Shown: positions 45,692 through 57,704 of the stretch, piece by piece
How the letters are laid out: every line of letters begins with the position of its first letter
How positions within the stretch are numbered: position 1 is the first letter of the stretch
Source of the DNA: Glandiceps talaboti
Lineage: Eukaryota; Hemichordata; Enteropneusta; Spengelidae
Direction of reading: 5' to 3'
Length of the DNA: 64,000 bases
Assembly: GCF_964340395.1 (NCBI RefSeq)
Contig: NC_135565.1
Coordinates: forward strand, 13,565,709 to 13,629,708
Position numbers and translations under genes: made by a program
Notes under the pieces: model-generated
Told to the model about the DNA's origin: nothing
Database searches by the model: none
What the model saw: the letters and a program-made list of their open reading frames with translations, nothing else

Positions 45692-45812
45692 TAACACAAA
45701 ACAACAAAAAAGACCCCCCCCCAAAAAAAAAACAAAAAAAAACAACAACAACAAAAAACAACAAAAAACAAAACACAAACAAACAAACAAAAACCAACAA
45801 CATAAAATCCAA
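45630..45812. repeat. A/C-only low-complexity tract
   Basis: Almost exclusively A and C (caaaacaaaaacaaaaac, with cccccccc patches). The flanking phrase cattatcatttccagattca / attgtcattttc...caaacaactttg occurs on both sides (45570-45602 and 45820-45846), a small duplication bracketing the tract. Confidence 0.9.
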
Positions 45813-46304
45813 AAAAGACAATTGTCATTTTCAAACAACTTTGGTAGAATTTGAAATAATTATCAAAACACTTTTCCTTCTAACTATAGAAACATTTCTC
45901 CATATCTGAAGAAAATGGAGAGGACAGAGAAATGATAAATTCTTATTAGATTTAGAATTATGACATAATCTACAGATTAGTTACAATCCTGGATATGATG
46001 TCGTGATGGATTTTATCCGTCATCACATCGTACGAGTAATATGTTCCAGTAGACTAAACACATGTAACTATACTATAAATAGTGTTAGATTGATATAATT
46101 CTTGTATACTAGTATTAACCTGTACAACTGTATATGTATGTACTTAGTGTAGAATTAGTACAGGATTTCATATTTTACAGGCTGTAGGTAGAAATTCGAT
46201 GAAAATCTTACAAATCATATAGTTTTATTCATTCTAAACCTTGAAGTGTATATCATATGTACTTATTTGTACGATGTTCAGGTTTTTGAGTGAAACCTCC
46301 TGAT

Positions 46305-46700
46305 ACAAGTACCAATTTATGGTACTAGGAGCGATCCCCCTGACAGGTCACATCTAACGCTAACACCAACTTATTAACTATTTACTTTGCAGTGAATATC
46401 TGACTTATAAACATTCGGAAGTGAAAATTAAAATTTAATAAGGATGTATTTCTTTGTGTACAACTCATTTATGATTGAGGTCCCTGATAGAACTACCTAT
46501 GCTGGTGCTGGGAGTGAGCCCCCCCTGATAGGAATATTGTACAAATGTACCTACATGTATGATGATACTAAGAGTGGGACCCCCTGTCAGGACACATCTG
46601 AGTTCTAAACTTTCTAGTCCAGTGAATTTCTGAATTATAAAACATTTGGAAGTGAAAGTGCAAATTTAATGAGTATATTTATTCGTGTTCAATTCTGTCA
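46305..46700. repeat. Direct duplication of about 150 bp, about 225 bp apart
   Basis: Copy 1 (about 46318-46480) and copy 2 (about 46558-46705) share gatccccctgacaggtcaca / gaccccctgtcaggacacat, gtgaatatctgacttataaa, cattcggaagtgaaaa and aatttaataaggatgtattt. Confidence 0.75.
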
Positions 46701-46900
46701 TGAACCATTTTCGTATGGTTGGTTAAATCTATATTAAAATAATGAAAATATTGGAATGGTTGTGTCAACTTCCCTTGGGTTTCTTCTGTCACATTAATAG
46801 TTGCCATACATATCTGTGTTCGTATCAATTAACAGCCCAAAAAGTATGCCATGATATGTCCGATATCAGTCTGTATTTATAAATTTCTATTTTTGTTCAG

Positions 46901-47070
46901 GGTACAGGATGAAACTCTTTCCTCGCCAACATTTCTTTTTCCTTTCTTTCGCATGTAAATTAGACACTGAGTCATCCTATTGCGTACTTTCGTGCAAGAG
47001 AATCTCATTTGAATTTGTATCTGCAAAGACGGAAATTGAGAATTTCAAAAGTGACCCAAAATACTCATAA
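46901..47070 (+). CDS. Coding-like frame after a strong acceptor
   Basis: Acceptor atttctatttttgttcag ends at 46900. One phase is open to TAA at 47068-47070. It includes ATG at 46909 giving a 53-residue peptide, MKLFPRQHFFFLSFACKLDT then ESSYCVLSCKRISFEF and ending KSDPKYS. The first 15 residues look like a signal peptide, and three Cys follow. Either a small secreted-type ORF, a terminal exon or chance; the minus strand is also open here behind an acceptor (ttccgtctttgcag). Confidence 0.2.
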
Positions 47071-47079
47071 ATTTTCGTA

Positions 47080-47590
47080 GGATTTGTTTGACTACGTGAA
47101 GCAGTAGACATTATGTAAAATCACGCTATCCTTGCTATGTATTAGTACCTGTTTGAAGAACATGTCGTGCCAACATGTCAACTGCAATATTGTGGTTAAC
47201 CAATTCTATTTGAACAGTTAGCTAATATTTCCGGAAACCTCCTCAACTTATCCATTCAGCAAATAATGTTTTCAAAACATGTGATTAAATAAATAAAACT
47301 CATTGAAAGATTCCACGGGTACTCACCAATACTTTTCAGATATGAACTATAGAGGGCGCTGTTTAAATTGTCTCCAACAATTTTGACTCTGTATGATTTG
47401 AAGTATCTCAGGGAGCACTAATTTTTTAGTGGTCTCAGGAAGTATAAAGAACTTTTACAAGTACAATCCCCCTCCCCTCTCAATGTCTAGTATAGATCGA
47501 GTGTGTGAATAGAAGGGGGGGGGGGGGAGGGTGTCCAGAAACATATTTTGTATAAGGTTTGTATGGTCATAGGCTAGACTAGTTCAGATC
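47080..47590. other. No gene seen
   Basis: AT-rich, with a C run (47468-47478) and a G run (47515-47527). Confidence 0.4.
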
Positions 47591-47599
47591 GAACTATTT

Positions 47600-47708
47600 C
47601 TGTGGCCCTCACCAGATACATTATCCCGTCAACCTCCTTTTTAAAATGTACATAATTTTTTTTACTTCTGTTTCGTATCTGGTGAATAAACAATTCAATT
47701 CAATTCAT
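47600..47708 (+). mobile_element. LINE-like 3' end, 5'-truncated
   Basis: gtggccctcaccagatacat, then ttcgtatctggtgaataaac, ending in three aattc pentamers (47693-47706). AATAAA plus an (AATTC)n tail is the usual form of the 3' ends of CR1/L2-type elements. The ccagatac / gtatctgg pair could form a small terminal stem. Confidence 0.5.
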
Positions 47709-47937
47709 ACATTATTTTCAAGAAATTTGTCAGATTTTTGTTCAAAATGCTGTAAGGTTGAAAGAAAAATAAAATTTAAATTTTTTTTTTTTTTATAGAT
47801 TTGTAATTCAATATATAGACAAACTACTACATGCATATATCTTTACTCTGAAAAGTAGAGCCGAGTATAATGGGATAGTTTTGATAGTAGACCATAATAT
47901 ATACATGTACCAATGAGTAACCTAATCAGTCTATCAA

Positions 47938-48006
47938 TAAACCCGCTACCTAGGGAGTCATTACTGTCAATAAACTACTACCTAGGGAGTCATTACTGTC
48001 AATTAT
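47938..48006. repeat. Tandem duplication of about 32 bp
   Basis: tcaataaacccgctacctag then ggagtcattactg, repeated with actac in place of cgct. Confidence 0.8.
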
Positions 48007-48599
48007 CCATGTATCACCATTATCATATCAATTGACAAAATTCTCAGCCAGACATATTAATATGAAATGTCTATTAATATGACAATATTCAAGTTATTAA
48101 ATATTTTGAGTTTTTGCTCTATATTAGTATCGATTTCGTTATAACATATTCCTGCCTACATTTTGTATCTTTAGTAGTAATTTATTATCTGTTGAAAATA
48201 TTCTAAAGTTGATAAAAAAGTGTACGATAAGTAGATTTTGTTATCAATCTCTTTGACTTTGTAACTATTCATCTCCAAGAAATATTTTGACTCTGTGAGT
48301 AGAAAGTTTATGAAGCCAGAAACCATGAATATTCATTCTCATATTTGACAAGTTTTTTGCTAAGAGGCAGTAAAAAGGTAACAGTTACCAGAGTCCCCCA
48401 GTTGCTTTTCTGAGGTTCTCCGACAAAATTATGGTACAGTGTATGGCAAACTGTCTTATTTCTACATGTGTGTCTCTGAGGTCCCATATTCCCAGAAAAA
48501 TGCTGACCGAGAGAGTTGACTGTAATACCAGTATTCAAAAAAATGACTATTAGTTTTGGTTTGGAAGGGAACCCCTGTATATGTTTTAGTAGTCACATA

Positions 48600-48690
48600 C
48601 TATCCACAACATCAAATCTCAAGATCTTTCATTACGAGATGAAGAGATGCATGATGGGATACTACAGGTAGATCTAGATTAATGTGGTAG
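48600..48690 (+). repeat. Family M fragment
   Basis: catcaaatctcaagatcttt, gatgaagagatgcatg and ctacaggtagatctag match 23980-24060. Confidence 0.45.
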
Positions 48691-48924
48691 GAGCTTTGGT
48701 AAACTTAACTCACATACCGTTAAAGTCATATTATAAGCCGCGGCTTATGTTACAATGTTGCAAAATAAAGAACCAATTTTTTTTACTACTTTTTACAAAA
48801 TGATGACTTCGAAACTCAGGCACATGGTTATCAATTGAACTGCCATTGATATGATGAAGTGTATATGTATAATTTAGTATGAATAATAAAGTATCCACTT
48901 TAACTAATCAGGATCTGAGAAGCA

Positions 48925-49335
48925 AAAAACCCCTAACATTCCAACTGCTGTCATTGTACAAAAATATAACTCACACTTTGTTATCTGTATACCAAAAAAC
49001 TAAAAACCAATATTCCAGCCTCATTCATCGAACAAATATGTAACTAACACTTTCCTATCTCTAAATAGCAAAAAAAGCTATAATTTGTAAAAAAACCACA
49101 ATTTTCCAGCCCATGTGATCGTACAAATATGTAACTCATACTGGGTACTGTGGTATCGACATTCACATGTATAATACTGAAAAAGCTGAAAACCGACATT
49201 CCAGCCACTGTCTTCGTCCAAAAATTAAACTCATATTTTGTGTACGCCAAAATACTAAACACTGACATTTCAGTCACTGTTACAAAAATATGTAAACCCA
49301 TACCTTTGTTATCTGTCATACCAAAATAACACAAG
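48925..49335. repeat. Diverged tandem repeat, unit about 80 bp, about 5 copies
   Basis: Units share taccaaaaaactaaaaacca, atattccagccactgtcatc-like, gtacaaatatgtaactcaca and ctttgttatctgt. A 115-codon minus-strand frame is carried by the array and is not supported as a gene. Confidence 0.7.
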
Positions 49336-49505
49336 TCTGTATTACACTGTATTAGATAAGAACACAGACACCAGATGGTGTGATCATGCAATCTGTCTGT
49401 TTTGTCCCTGTAAAGGTGTCAAACTCCTGATGTCATTAATATATTTCCATTCATTCTTTATACTTTTAAGCACAACTGAACTGATAAGGGCATAGTGACA
49501 GCCGA

Positions 49506-49735
49506 TTGATCATGTATATTGCAAAAGATAACAGGGATTTATATGGTAATAGATGTATGCAAATTTGTCTAGCAACATGACCACACGCATAGCAACACCC
49601 AAATGATCATGTATAGTGCAAAGATAACGGATTAATAGACAAATGAATAAACATTCAAAAACAATGTATGCAAATATGTGTAGCAACATGACCACACCTA
49701 TAGCAACAGCCAAATATATTGCAAAGATAACAACA
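49506..49735. repeat. Tandem duplication, unit about 113 bp, 2.2 copies
   Basis: Shared order: gatcatgtatattgcaaaga, taacagg, aatgtatgcaaatttgtcta, gcaacatgaccacacgcata and gcaacacccaaat. Confidence 0.8.
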
Positions 49736-49739
49736 GGGC

Positions 49740-50225
49740 TGGATAGGCAATGGAACAATCATTCAGCAAATGAACACCTATACTTAGCATGGATCAGCAT
49801 GTGGGTAAACATTTTTACTAACTGTACGCCAATGGCTATTTAGGTGAAATAAAGTTGGTAAATATAGAGTTATGATAAGAGATAGGAGTCCCGTGTGATA
49901 TTGTTATCAAAGTATACATACCTACTTACAAGGCCATCTGTTGATCTATAGCCAGTCTTATCATGTCAAGTATTCTTATTGGCTGTTCATTTATCAGATT
50001 GTGTTTAAATGTTTGTTATCATTATTGGGAAAATTTTTATTCTTATCTTTGTGTCTGGGATGTATAGTAATATAGATCCGTTATCTAAATTGTGAATATA
50101 ATTTGTGCACTGGAACTCAACTTTTTTTGAAATAATTAATATTTTGGGTGTTTGAATAATATCTATTTCTGACTTAATTTGGATTGATAACTTAAATATG
50201 TATATTATATTATTCTTGTTTGGAG
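49740..50225. other. No gene seen
   Basis: AT-rich DNA with no array or splice-bounded frame. Confidence 0.4.
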
Positions 50226-50231
50226 CATCAG

Positions 50232-50385
50232 AATTGTAATTTTGGATGAAGATTGCAAGAAATTTTGAAAGCTTTGCTAATTGTGTTTTTTCTTTTCTTT
50301 GTTTTCTTCCATGTCCTGTTCTGTTCTGTCACCATGGTATCGTGTATTTTGAACTTTTGAAATGTAACAGGTTAGTATATTTTAT
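50232..50385 (+). repeat. Family Q dispersed repeat (copy 2)
   Basis: Matches 27995-28145 from ttggatgaagattg to taacaggttagtatat; directly followed by the long GA tract. Confidence 0.8.
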
Positions 50386-50388
50386 GTA

Positions 50389-50591
<203 letters not shown>

Positions 50592-50599
50592 GACAGACA

Positions 50600-51595
50600 G
50601 ATGCAGGTAGACACAGTCATTTAGATACACAGAAACAGACAGACAGACAAACAAACAACAAGGAAAACATTTGTAGAAAAATATGAATAGTTGTAAAGTG
50701 AAATAAGCAAATTGAACAGTGCAATAGCCAGTAAGCGGGACTACATATATGAACCCTGAAAATGTGTGTGAGTGATGAATAATAGACTGACTGAATGAAT
50801 ATACCCACTGGAATAGAGAGTTTATTGAGCCTATCAACATTATACAGAAAGACATCAGCTGTATCTACTATTCCAGGTAGACTTGATGTCCACAACTTCA
50901 TCACTTGATTGCACACAATTAATTACCATGAATAATACCATTTAGTAATAGATCATAAAACATATTTTTTATGAATCTAGGCTATGAATATTGGCCCCTC
51001 ATTTACATATCATTAACTGCTCATTTGAATATTATAAAGATTAGTCTGCAGATGTTTTGATAAAACGTCAAGTGTTGATATGACTGGGTATGGTAAAGTT
51101 GATGAATTGATTTTGTTATGCGAACATCTGGTTCATATTTATTGAGACAGTTTTGTAGTTTTAGTGAGGAAATTGTGGATTTTTTTTATAAATATAATCC
51201 TGAGAGTTTGGTGAATCGTTTTAGTGAAGGCTGTTATTAGGAACTTGATCTGGTCTTGATTGTGTGTTTTGAAATAATTTCAACTGGAATCTTTGAAAAA
51301 TAAGACGACATGTGAACTTTGGAGTACGGTAAACAACCCAAATCAGACTCAGAGTCAGAGTTGTGCTTTTGAAAATAGCGTAAAACTACTCAGCATGACA
51401 TTTTGATAAATAGTTGCAACTAGGATGAATTCTAAAAGATAACCCAATGAGAGGCTGCCTTGGAAAATATTTTGACCCCCTAACTTGGGATGTATTCTAT
51501 CTAGTATAGAGGATGCTAGGATTTGATTTACCTAATATTAATGAAGTCGACATTGTGGACAAAATAATCAAATAGAGAATGATATGTAGATATGA
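50600..51595. other. No gene seen
   Basis: AT-rich DNA, with a short acagacagacaaacaaac trailer to the GA tract at its left edge. Confidence 0.4.
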
Positions 51596-51596
51596 A

Positions 51597-51990
51597 ATAA
51601 TAATAATAATAATAAGAAAAACAACATCACTAACACCACTACTACATGTAGCACAACCACCACAACCTAAATCACAACAATATTGAAACAACAACAACCA
51701 CATTAACAACAACAATAACAACAACTCCACCTCCATTCCAACAATGAAACAACTATACCATACCACCTTCAACACCACCATTAACACCACGAAAACAGCA
51801 ATGAAACAACCAAACGACCACCACCACCACCACCACCACCACCACCACCACTACCAACAACAACAACAACAACCACTGCCACCACCACCACCACAAAAAC
51901 AACAATGAAACAAGAACATCAACACCACCACTACAACAGTGAAACAACCATACCAACAACAACAACAACAAAACAGCAACCACTTCACCA
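51597..51990. repeat. Trinucleotide-rich (CAA/CCA/ACC) low-complexity block
   Basis: Starts with (ATA)n (51597-51615), then imperfect caaca, ccacca and aacaac runs, with a cleaner CCA array at about 51817-51850. Leu/Val-rich minus-strand frames are artefacts. Confidence 0.92.
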
Positions 51991-51999
51991 CCAAATAAC

Positions 52000-53815
52000 A
52001 AATCCAGTGTATTCTTATAAAAATCAAACCAGGAAAGTAATTATGTTGACAAACTAAAGTATGAAATTCGAATCAAAATGAGGCTATTTATCTGACCTTG
52101 TAGACTTGGCAAGTATTCCTGTAGAGTCTGTGATAAAACATATGTTTATCTGTCTATTTGTAGTCAAGTAGCCATTAACAACCACTTACAAGTCAAACTA
52201 TATTTACATACAGCTGGTCAAGTAGAATAGATTCCTAGTAAATATTTGTTAAAATATCCAACACTAACATGGTAAGACCAACATAGCCTGTGTATTTATT
52301 GTCAGATGTGATTTAATTCTAATTTACAGATATATATAATTTGTCCAAATTTAGAGAAAGGTTTATTTTATTTCTAAATTACAGATTTAAAAATTTTGTC
52401 CAAATTTGAGGAAATCAATTCAACGTTGCAAGTGTGAGGATAGAGTGATGTGTTTGAAAATATTTTTGGCTAAAATTTGAAGCAAAATTTCGCCAGTAGA
52501 ATGAGATAGTGATGACATACTGAATTATTTTTGGATCCAGAATTTAGAAATGTTTACGAAATTTGATTTCATAGTTGTGGATTGGGAGTTACGATTGTTG
52601 TCTGTTTTGAGTAAAACCAAACGGAAAGTCCAAGAAGGAGTGTCAGCTGTAAATGTTTCAATATGTTTGCTTTTCTCGTTCACTTTTCTCAAGGAATATT
52701 GTTAAATATTTGTATTGTGATTAATTATAATGAAAATAAAGGAACCCAAAGTGTTGTAACTAATCTCAAACTGTTGCTAGGATACTTAGAACTCTTATTT
52801 TATACTTTCTGCAATTAAATTTATGAGAGTAAGTGTTAACGGCTGGAAATACTTGGCATGTTGCCAAACCGCATCACCGATCACCACAACCATCAAGGAG
52901 TACGTTTTTTTTTTTTGCTGTGTAATCTTAGAACTATTGATGTTAAACAGAGGATAAAAATGGTTGCAAGTTTTGTCTACCACCGCAAGTAGTCAGACTC
53001 ACTGACTGTGTTTATGTGGCTCTTATAAACAAACAACTAAGCAATGCCGACAGTCTGTGATATCAACCATGATATGCAAATGAGGAGATTGTGATGACAT
53101 TGTGGCGACCTCGTGACCTTCTGTGACATTGAAAGGGGTGAAAATCCGTTTATCGTGAAAAATATGTCTGTGTGGAAAGATGATTAATCAACTTTTCCTT
53201 ATCAGGAATTTACAGTCGAGGAAAAAATGAAAGGATATCTGGCGATTCAGATAAAACTGAAACATTTATTTTCATTACAGTTGCTTTTCATTTTGTCAGT
53301 TTTTGAGTGAATACAGTATGCTGCCGCTTTCCAGATTTCCTAGGATTTCATATCTGAAGGTCAAAGGTTAAAGGTCATGATTCCAAAAAAGTACTTTGTT
53401 GCTGGAAGGAGCATAGTTCCAACTGTGAAATGAAAGTATGAATTGTATGACTGAAATTTCTTAAGTGAATTTCATACTTTTTATTAGTTAAAAATTTAGA
53501 ATTATCGATGCCATAAATATAGTAATTTATGACTTAAATGGAATATTGCTATTCATAGCGTAGAAATGTAGTGTGTACTTTGTACTTCACAGACTGTAAG
53601 TGTTTTGGAAGTCATGATGTGATGAATGATGGGGGGTTGTGATTCCCAGCACACATTTATCAATATCATTCTTGTCATGTGATTCTATGCAAATTATGAA
53701 TTTTTTCATGACCTTTTGACCTGAATTTGACATATAACTGTACAGTAAGTTTTCATCATGGTACTAAGTTATATAAATAAAAATAAAAACTTGCATAAAC
53801 ATGTACTGTTACATG
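52000..53815. other. No gene established
   Basis: AT-rich. A short open segment at about 52240-52271 before gtaaga lacks a good acceptor. A composite hexamer run aggtcaaaggttaaaggtca lies at about 53358-53377. Poly(T) at 52905-52917. Confidence 0.4.
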
Positions 53816-53822
53816 CATATAT

Positions 53823-53825
<3 letters not shown>

Positions 53826-53856
<31 letters not shown>

Positions 53857-53899
53857 GCATACGTATATGTATGTGTGTACATGTACATACCACCCCCCT

Positions 53900-53937
<38 letters not shown>
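53826..53937. repeat. Two (AC)n runs
   Basis: 53826-53852 and about 53901-53936, separated by gtatatgtatgtgtgtacat and a C-rich patch. Confidence 0.95.
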
Positions 53938-53940
<3 letters not shown>

Positions 53941-54005
53941 TGTATGTGTGTCTGTATGTACCAACCAAAAACATGTAACCGACCAACCTACCTCCATGTA
54001 CCTAC

Positions 54006-54155
54006 CAGTGTACCCTCTAATTATAGCCAAATTTTGTTGTTGTGGGTCAAAATGATACAAACTGGGATTTCTTGTGAGCCACCGCATACATATGTAGTAA
54101 GAGATAGGAGAACACCAAATTTTAGTGTGTCACTAGAAATTGTGTGCATCAGATT
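54006..54155 (+). mobile_element. hAT-like MITE, right-truncated
   Basis: Starts CAGTGTACCCTCTAA and follows the intact copy to gtgtgcatcag, with an extra tacatatg-like insertion in the middle. The right end is replaced by the family B element that begins at 54162. Confidence 0.75.
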
Positions 54156-54161
54156 CAATTG

Positions 54162-54406
54162 GGGAACTTGCAATCCAGACTGAGCATGCTCAGATGCAAA
54201 GGACTATGGGAACATCTGTGGTCATCGTAATACCTAATCTGGAGCTACCAATAAAAAAAACCCTCCCACAATGGTTAGGGTAACTATGAATTGATCATTC
54301 GTGGTTGCAAACAATGTAACAGCATTGTTTACTATACTAATTCACTAGTATTTATTATCACATTTCCCATGATGCAACATTCAACATGGCGGGTTTGCAA
54401 GTTCCC
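54162..54406 (+). mobile_element. MITE-like element, family B, with 12-bp perfect inverted ends
   Basis: Ends GGGAACTTGCAA (54162-54173) and TTGCAAGTTCCC (54395-54406). The inside contains tgagcatgctcagatgcaaa, ggactatgggaac and, near the right, catttcccatgatgcaac. A reversed diverged copy lies at about 62832-63028. Length 245 bp, no coding capacity. It abuts a truncated hAT-like MITE, so insertion or recombination joined the two. Confidence 0.75.
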
Positions 54407-54409
54407 TAT

Positions 54410-54985
54410 TGATTGATATACATGTATAGCTGTATTCACCTTAGCTGTGATTAATTATATACCCTTATACATCTATCTCACCATACATTCTGATATAACA
54501 TCTCTCTACCGGCATCTTATAATCTCTTCTCATAGATCATTCCGTTGTTGATTCAACTATTCCCTATCCTGTTCCGCCATTCATCATTCCCATGTCTATT
54601 TATAAAATTATTCCCATTAGCTGTCCAGACGTTTCCCAGCATACTTGTTTGATCTGTCCAACCAGCAATAAATCCATGTTAATGTTTCCGACAAAACTAA
54701 TTGATGTTATCAATCTGGTGGTAGTTACAACTTAAGACCATATGTTGTAATTTGAATTGATATATTATCACGATGAGACGTATGATCTGTCAGGGAAATT
54801 AGATTTGGTAACATTCACTGATTACATGTACATTCTTCAATCGTGGACTTGATTGAGGAATTAATTAATTTTAATTGATTTTGTCTTTCGATTGATTATT
54901 ACTTGATGTGATCCATATCACGGGAATTGAAAGTAGTGAGGCATCAAAGCAGTGTCAATCAAATAACCATCAATTCATTGCATCC
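54410..54985. other. No gene seen
   Basis: AT-rich DNA leading to the CATC-rich region. Confidence 0.4.
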
Positions 54986-54989
54986 AACC

Positions 54990-55352
54990 ATTCATGTACT
55001 CACATCCATCTACCTACCTACCTACCTACCCACCCTCCATCATCCATCCATCCATCCATCCATCCATCCATCCATCCATCCATCCATCCCGCCCTCCCTC
55101 CATCCATCACTAAATCAAATCGACCGTCAATCCATCCATCCATCCAGCCAAACCTCCTGCCCTCCCTTCAACCATCCACCACTAAATCAAATCAACCATC
55201 AATCTATCCATCCAGTTATACCTCCTGCCCTCCCTCCAACCATCCATCACTAAATCAAACCGATCATCAATCCTGTTGATCCGCCTATCCATCCATCCAT
55301 CCATCCATCCATCCATCCATCCATCCAGCCATCCATCCATCCATCCATTCAT
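54990..55352. repeat. (CATC)n / (ACCT)n field with internal 70-bp repeats
   Basis: acctacctacct, then about 50 bp of atcc tetramers, then three copies of a longer unit (cctcctgccctccctccaac then catccatcactaaatcaaa), then a second pure atcc run (about 55284-55348). Pro/Ser/Ile/His frames are artefacts. Confidence 0.95.
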
Positions 55353-55354
55353 CA

Positions 55355-55865
55355 TTTTAACACAGCTATTGATAATGAAAGTTGCCTACGTCATAGTACA
55401 TGCATCTATTGTGAATCCAACCTCTCCACGCCCCCTTCCGTCATCAATCACAGCTAAAAACAACTTGGAGATATGAAATGAAATTGAGAATAAATGACAT
55501 CAATTCTAAACCACCATTACACTGAAAGATAAACGTGACAAGAAAACTGACTTCCTGAGTTGACAGTCCCTAGGGCTATATTTATATATCTACCTTTCAA
55601 TTCCTGAAATAGAAATACATTTAAATAAATGTCAGTTATTTCAGGTAAGGTCAAAGGTCATCCACCCACGTGTTGTCTAACAAGGAACCTGACATGATTA
55701 TATGAGATATGACAATACACAGTAGGTATAGAGAATGGAAAACCTTAGAAATTAGGAAATTGAAAATGGCATTCCTCAAATGTCATGACGATTGTAGTGA
55801 TACTGACAGATATACAATAGGTAATTAGAAATAACGACATTTGTATGAATGGATGAAATGTACAT
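55355..55865. other. No gene established
   Basis: Contains a consensus donor-like cag-gtaagg at 55645, but the preceding open segment lacks an acceptor, and the site is part of an aggtcaaaggtca word. Confidence 0.4.
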
Positions 55866-55869
55866 GATG

Positions 55870-56050
55870 ATATTGACGATATACATTTAGGCATAGACCA
55901 TTGAGTGAGGGGGCTATGGTCTAGGGGATACATAAATTTGTAGGCATAAACTGTTGAGTGTGGGGGTGGGGGGGGGGTTTATGATCTAGGTGTATGAAAT
56001 TTATGATGATATACATCTAAGCCATAGACCTTGGAGTAAGGGAGGGACTA
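55870..56050. repeat. Diverged tandem repeat, unit about 65-70 bp, 3 copies
   Basis: Units carry gatatacatttaggcataga, ccattgagtgagggggctat and ggtctagggg-like sequence; the second includes a poly(G) run (55961-55977). Confidence 0.65.
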
Positions 56051-56630
56051 AATCTGGTATTTTCTGTTCGAATATGTGTACTTAGCTTGTGCATGGTGCA
56101 ATAAAATAAATCCTATGTTTTCTGTTTGAATGTGTACAACTTGGCTTGAATGTGGTATAATGTAGGGAATCTAATATACACAAATATTGATTATGGATAA
56201 TGGAATTGACTAATATGGAATGGAAAAAATACACATGGAACAATGAAGGATCATTACCGGAATGTAATCCTTGGTAGATTTAAACGGAATGGGTTTAAAA
56301 TGTATGGAATGAAATGTACAGGATACATTAATGAAATGTACATTTACTGAGTAAACAATCTGATGATTAGTCAAGGCTATCATTGTATTAGTTTTCTTAA
56401 TTGACAATTATGTAACCAATAATTGATTGCTAAACTGTGTCATTACATCAATTAACTAAGTCAATGTAGTTGTAGGGTTACTAATTACACATATATTATT
56501 ATCAGAGAGACATTCATTGTACATGTAGATTTACTTTAGTAATTTGACCGTAAGTACAGATATTTGAGATGTTTGATGTAGAGTAAATACTGTACTAAGC
56601 TTAGACTGGAAGATATGTCATGTTGTTCAG
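56050..56630. other. No gene seen
   Basis: AT-rich DNA, with a loose repeat (atgttttctgttcgaatatg / atgttttctgtttgaatgtg) at 56058-56135. Confidence 0.4.
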
Positions 56631-56636
56631 GTGGCC

Positions 56637-56896
56637 CAGTGTGCCCTCTAATGATAGCCAAATTTTGTTTTTGTGAGTCAAAATGATAAAAAGTGGCATT
56701 TCTTGTGAGTCACCACATAGTAAGAGATAGGAGAACACCAAATTTTGGTATGTCACTAGAAATTGTGTGCGTCAATGGCACGTCAAATTGGCTCAGAGGG
56801 CACACTCACCACATAGTAAGAGATAGGGGAACACCAAATTTTGGTGCGCCACTAGAAATTGTGTGCGTCAATGTCAAATTGTCCGAGAGGGCACAG
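56637..56896 (+). mobile_element. hAT-like MITE with partial tandem second copy
   Basis: A near-complete copy (56637-56806, CAGTGTGCCCTCTAA to agagggcacact) is followed directly by a second copy lacking its first 70 or so bases (56807-56896, starting at caccacatagtaagagatag). The 114-codon frame across it is element sequence plus a chance extension. Confidence 0.82.
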
Positions 56897-56899
56897 TTT

Positions 56900-57420
56900 T
56901 CAGCCCTTATCAGGCTTCTTAACCATGAATGCTGGCTGATAGCGTGGCACGAATGTCTGTATCTTTCATACTACATACTAAACCTAGATATTTTCACGAC
57001 TAGAAAATGTTGCACTTTTATCATAGTCTTCAGCTAGTTCTCAAAGACTAACTTTCACTAATTACCAGACTAGTACATTGTATTCATGCATGCATGTACA
57101 AGAAAGCATTTTAATAGTCACTTTTGCGAAATAAGCGAAAAATACGTCTTTAGCGAAATGTCTAGGTTTATAGTAGTCAGTGGTGTATATGCAGACTTGA
57201 AAGTTGATGAACAATTATTAGATAAGGGATTAGTTTTTGAAGGTACAGTTGCAGATAAGGATTAGAATTTAGGTGTGAAAGACAGTTGTCTGTCAAAAAA
57301 ACCCAGTAGTATCTACGTGTCATCGTGTGTGGGTTCTGACTGTTGTGATTGGAGATGAAAATCAAAATGTCCACATGACTACATGTAGGTACTTGGCTAG
57401 TCTGAGAGAGCTATCGACAA
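56900..57420. other. No gene established
   Basis: A weak acceptor (gcacagttttcag) at 56899 precedes a frame open to 57037 (LLNHECWLIAWHECLYLSYY), but no donor supports it. Confidence 0.35.
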
Positions 57421-57424
57421 AGTT

Positions 57425-57540
57425 GAATCAGAACAAATGTATGATACTACATGTATGCAATCCTTATGATACCTCCGGATAAGGTAATAGTAATATGAGA
57501 ACCTGGGATTGAATCATGGGCCTTTAAGTCTCAGAATATG
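57425..57540 (+). repeat. Family J repeat copy
   Basis: gcaatccttatgatacct, agtaatatgagaacctggga and ttgaatcatgggcctttaag match the family consensus seen at 16420 and 33835. Confidence 0.55.
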
Positions 57541-57644
57541 TTACTATGTTTCTTTTATGGTATTTTATATTATTTATGGCATGGTGTAGAAATTTTTACT
57601 TTGTTACCCTATATACTGTGAACAATATTTGTCTCGATATTCAG

Positions 57645-57704
57645 TACAGTTTACCCTCGCAGGTTGTTGACCCCTGGGATAGGAGAGGTCACAAGGTCAT
57701 CCAG
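57645..57704 (+). CDS. Candidate coding exon, unassigned
   Basis: Acceptor tttgtctcgatattcag ends at 57644; CAG-gtaacc forms the donor at 57705. The 60 nt are open in phase 0 in and out and encode YSLPSQVVDPWDRRGHKVIQ. GC content is well above the neighbourhood. Alternative acceptors within (tacag at 57649, cgcag at 57662) would shift phase. Joins in frame to 63304. No family recognised. Confidence 0.33.

Noticed and set aside
51497-52001. Leu/Val-rich minus-strand ORFs resembling membrane proteins
   Set aside because: Complement of CAA/CCA trinucleotide-rich DNA.
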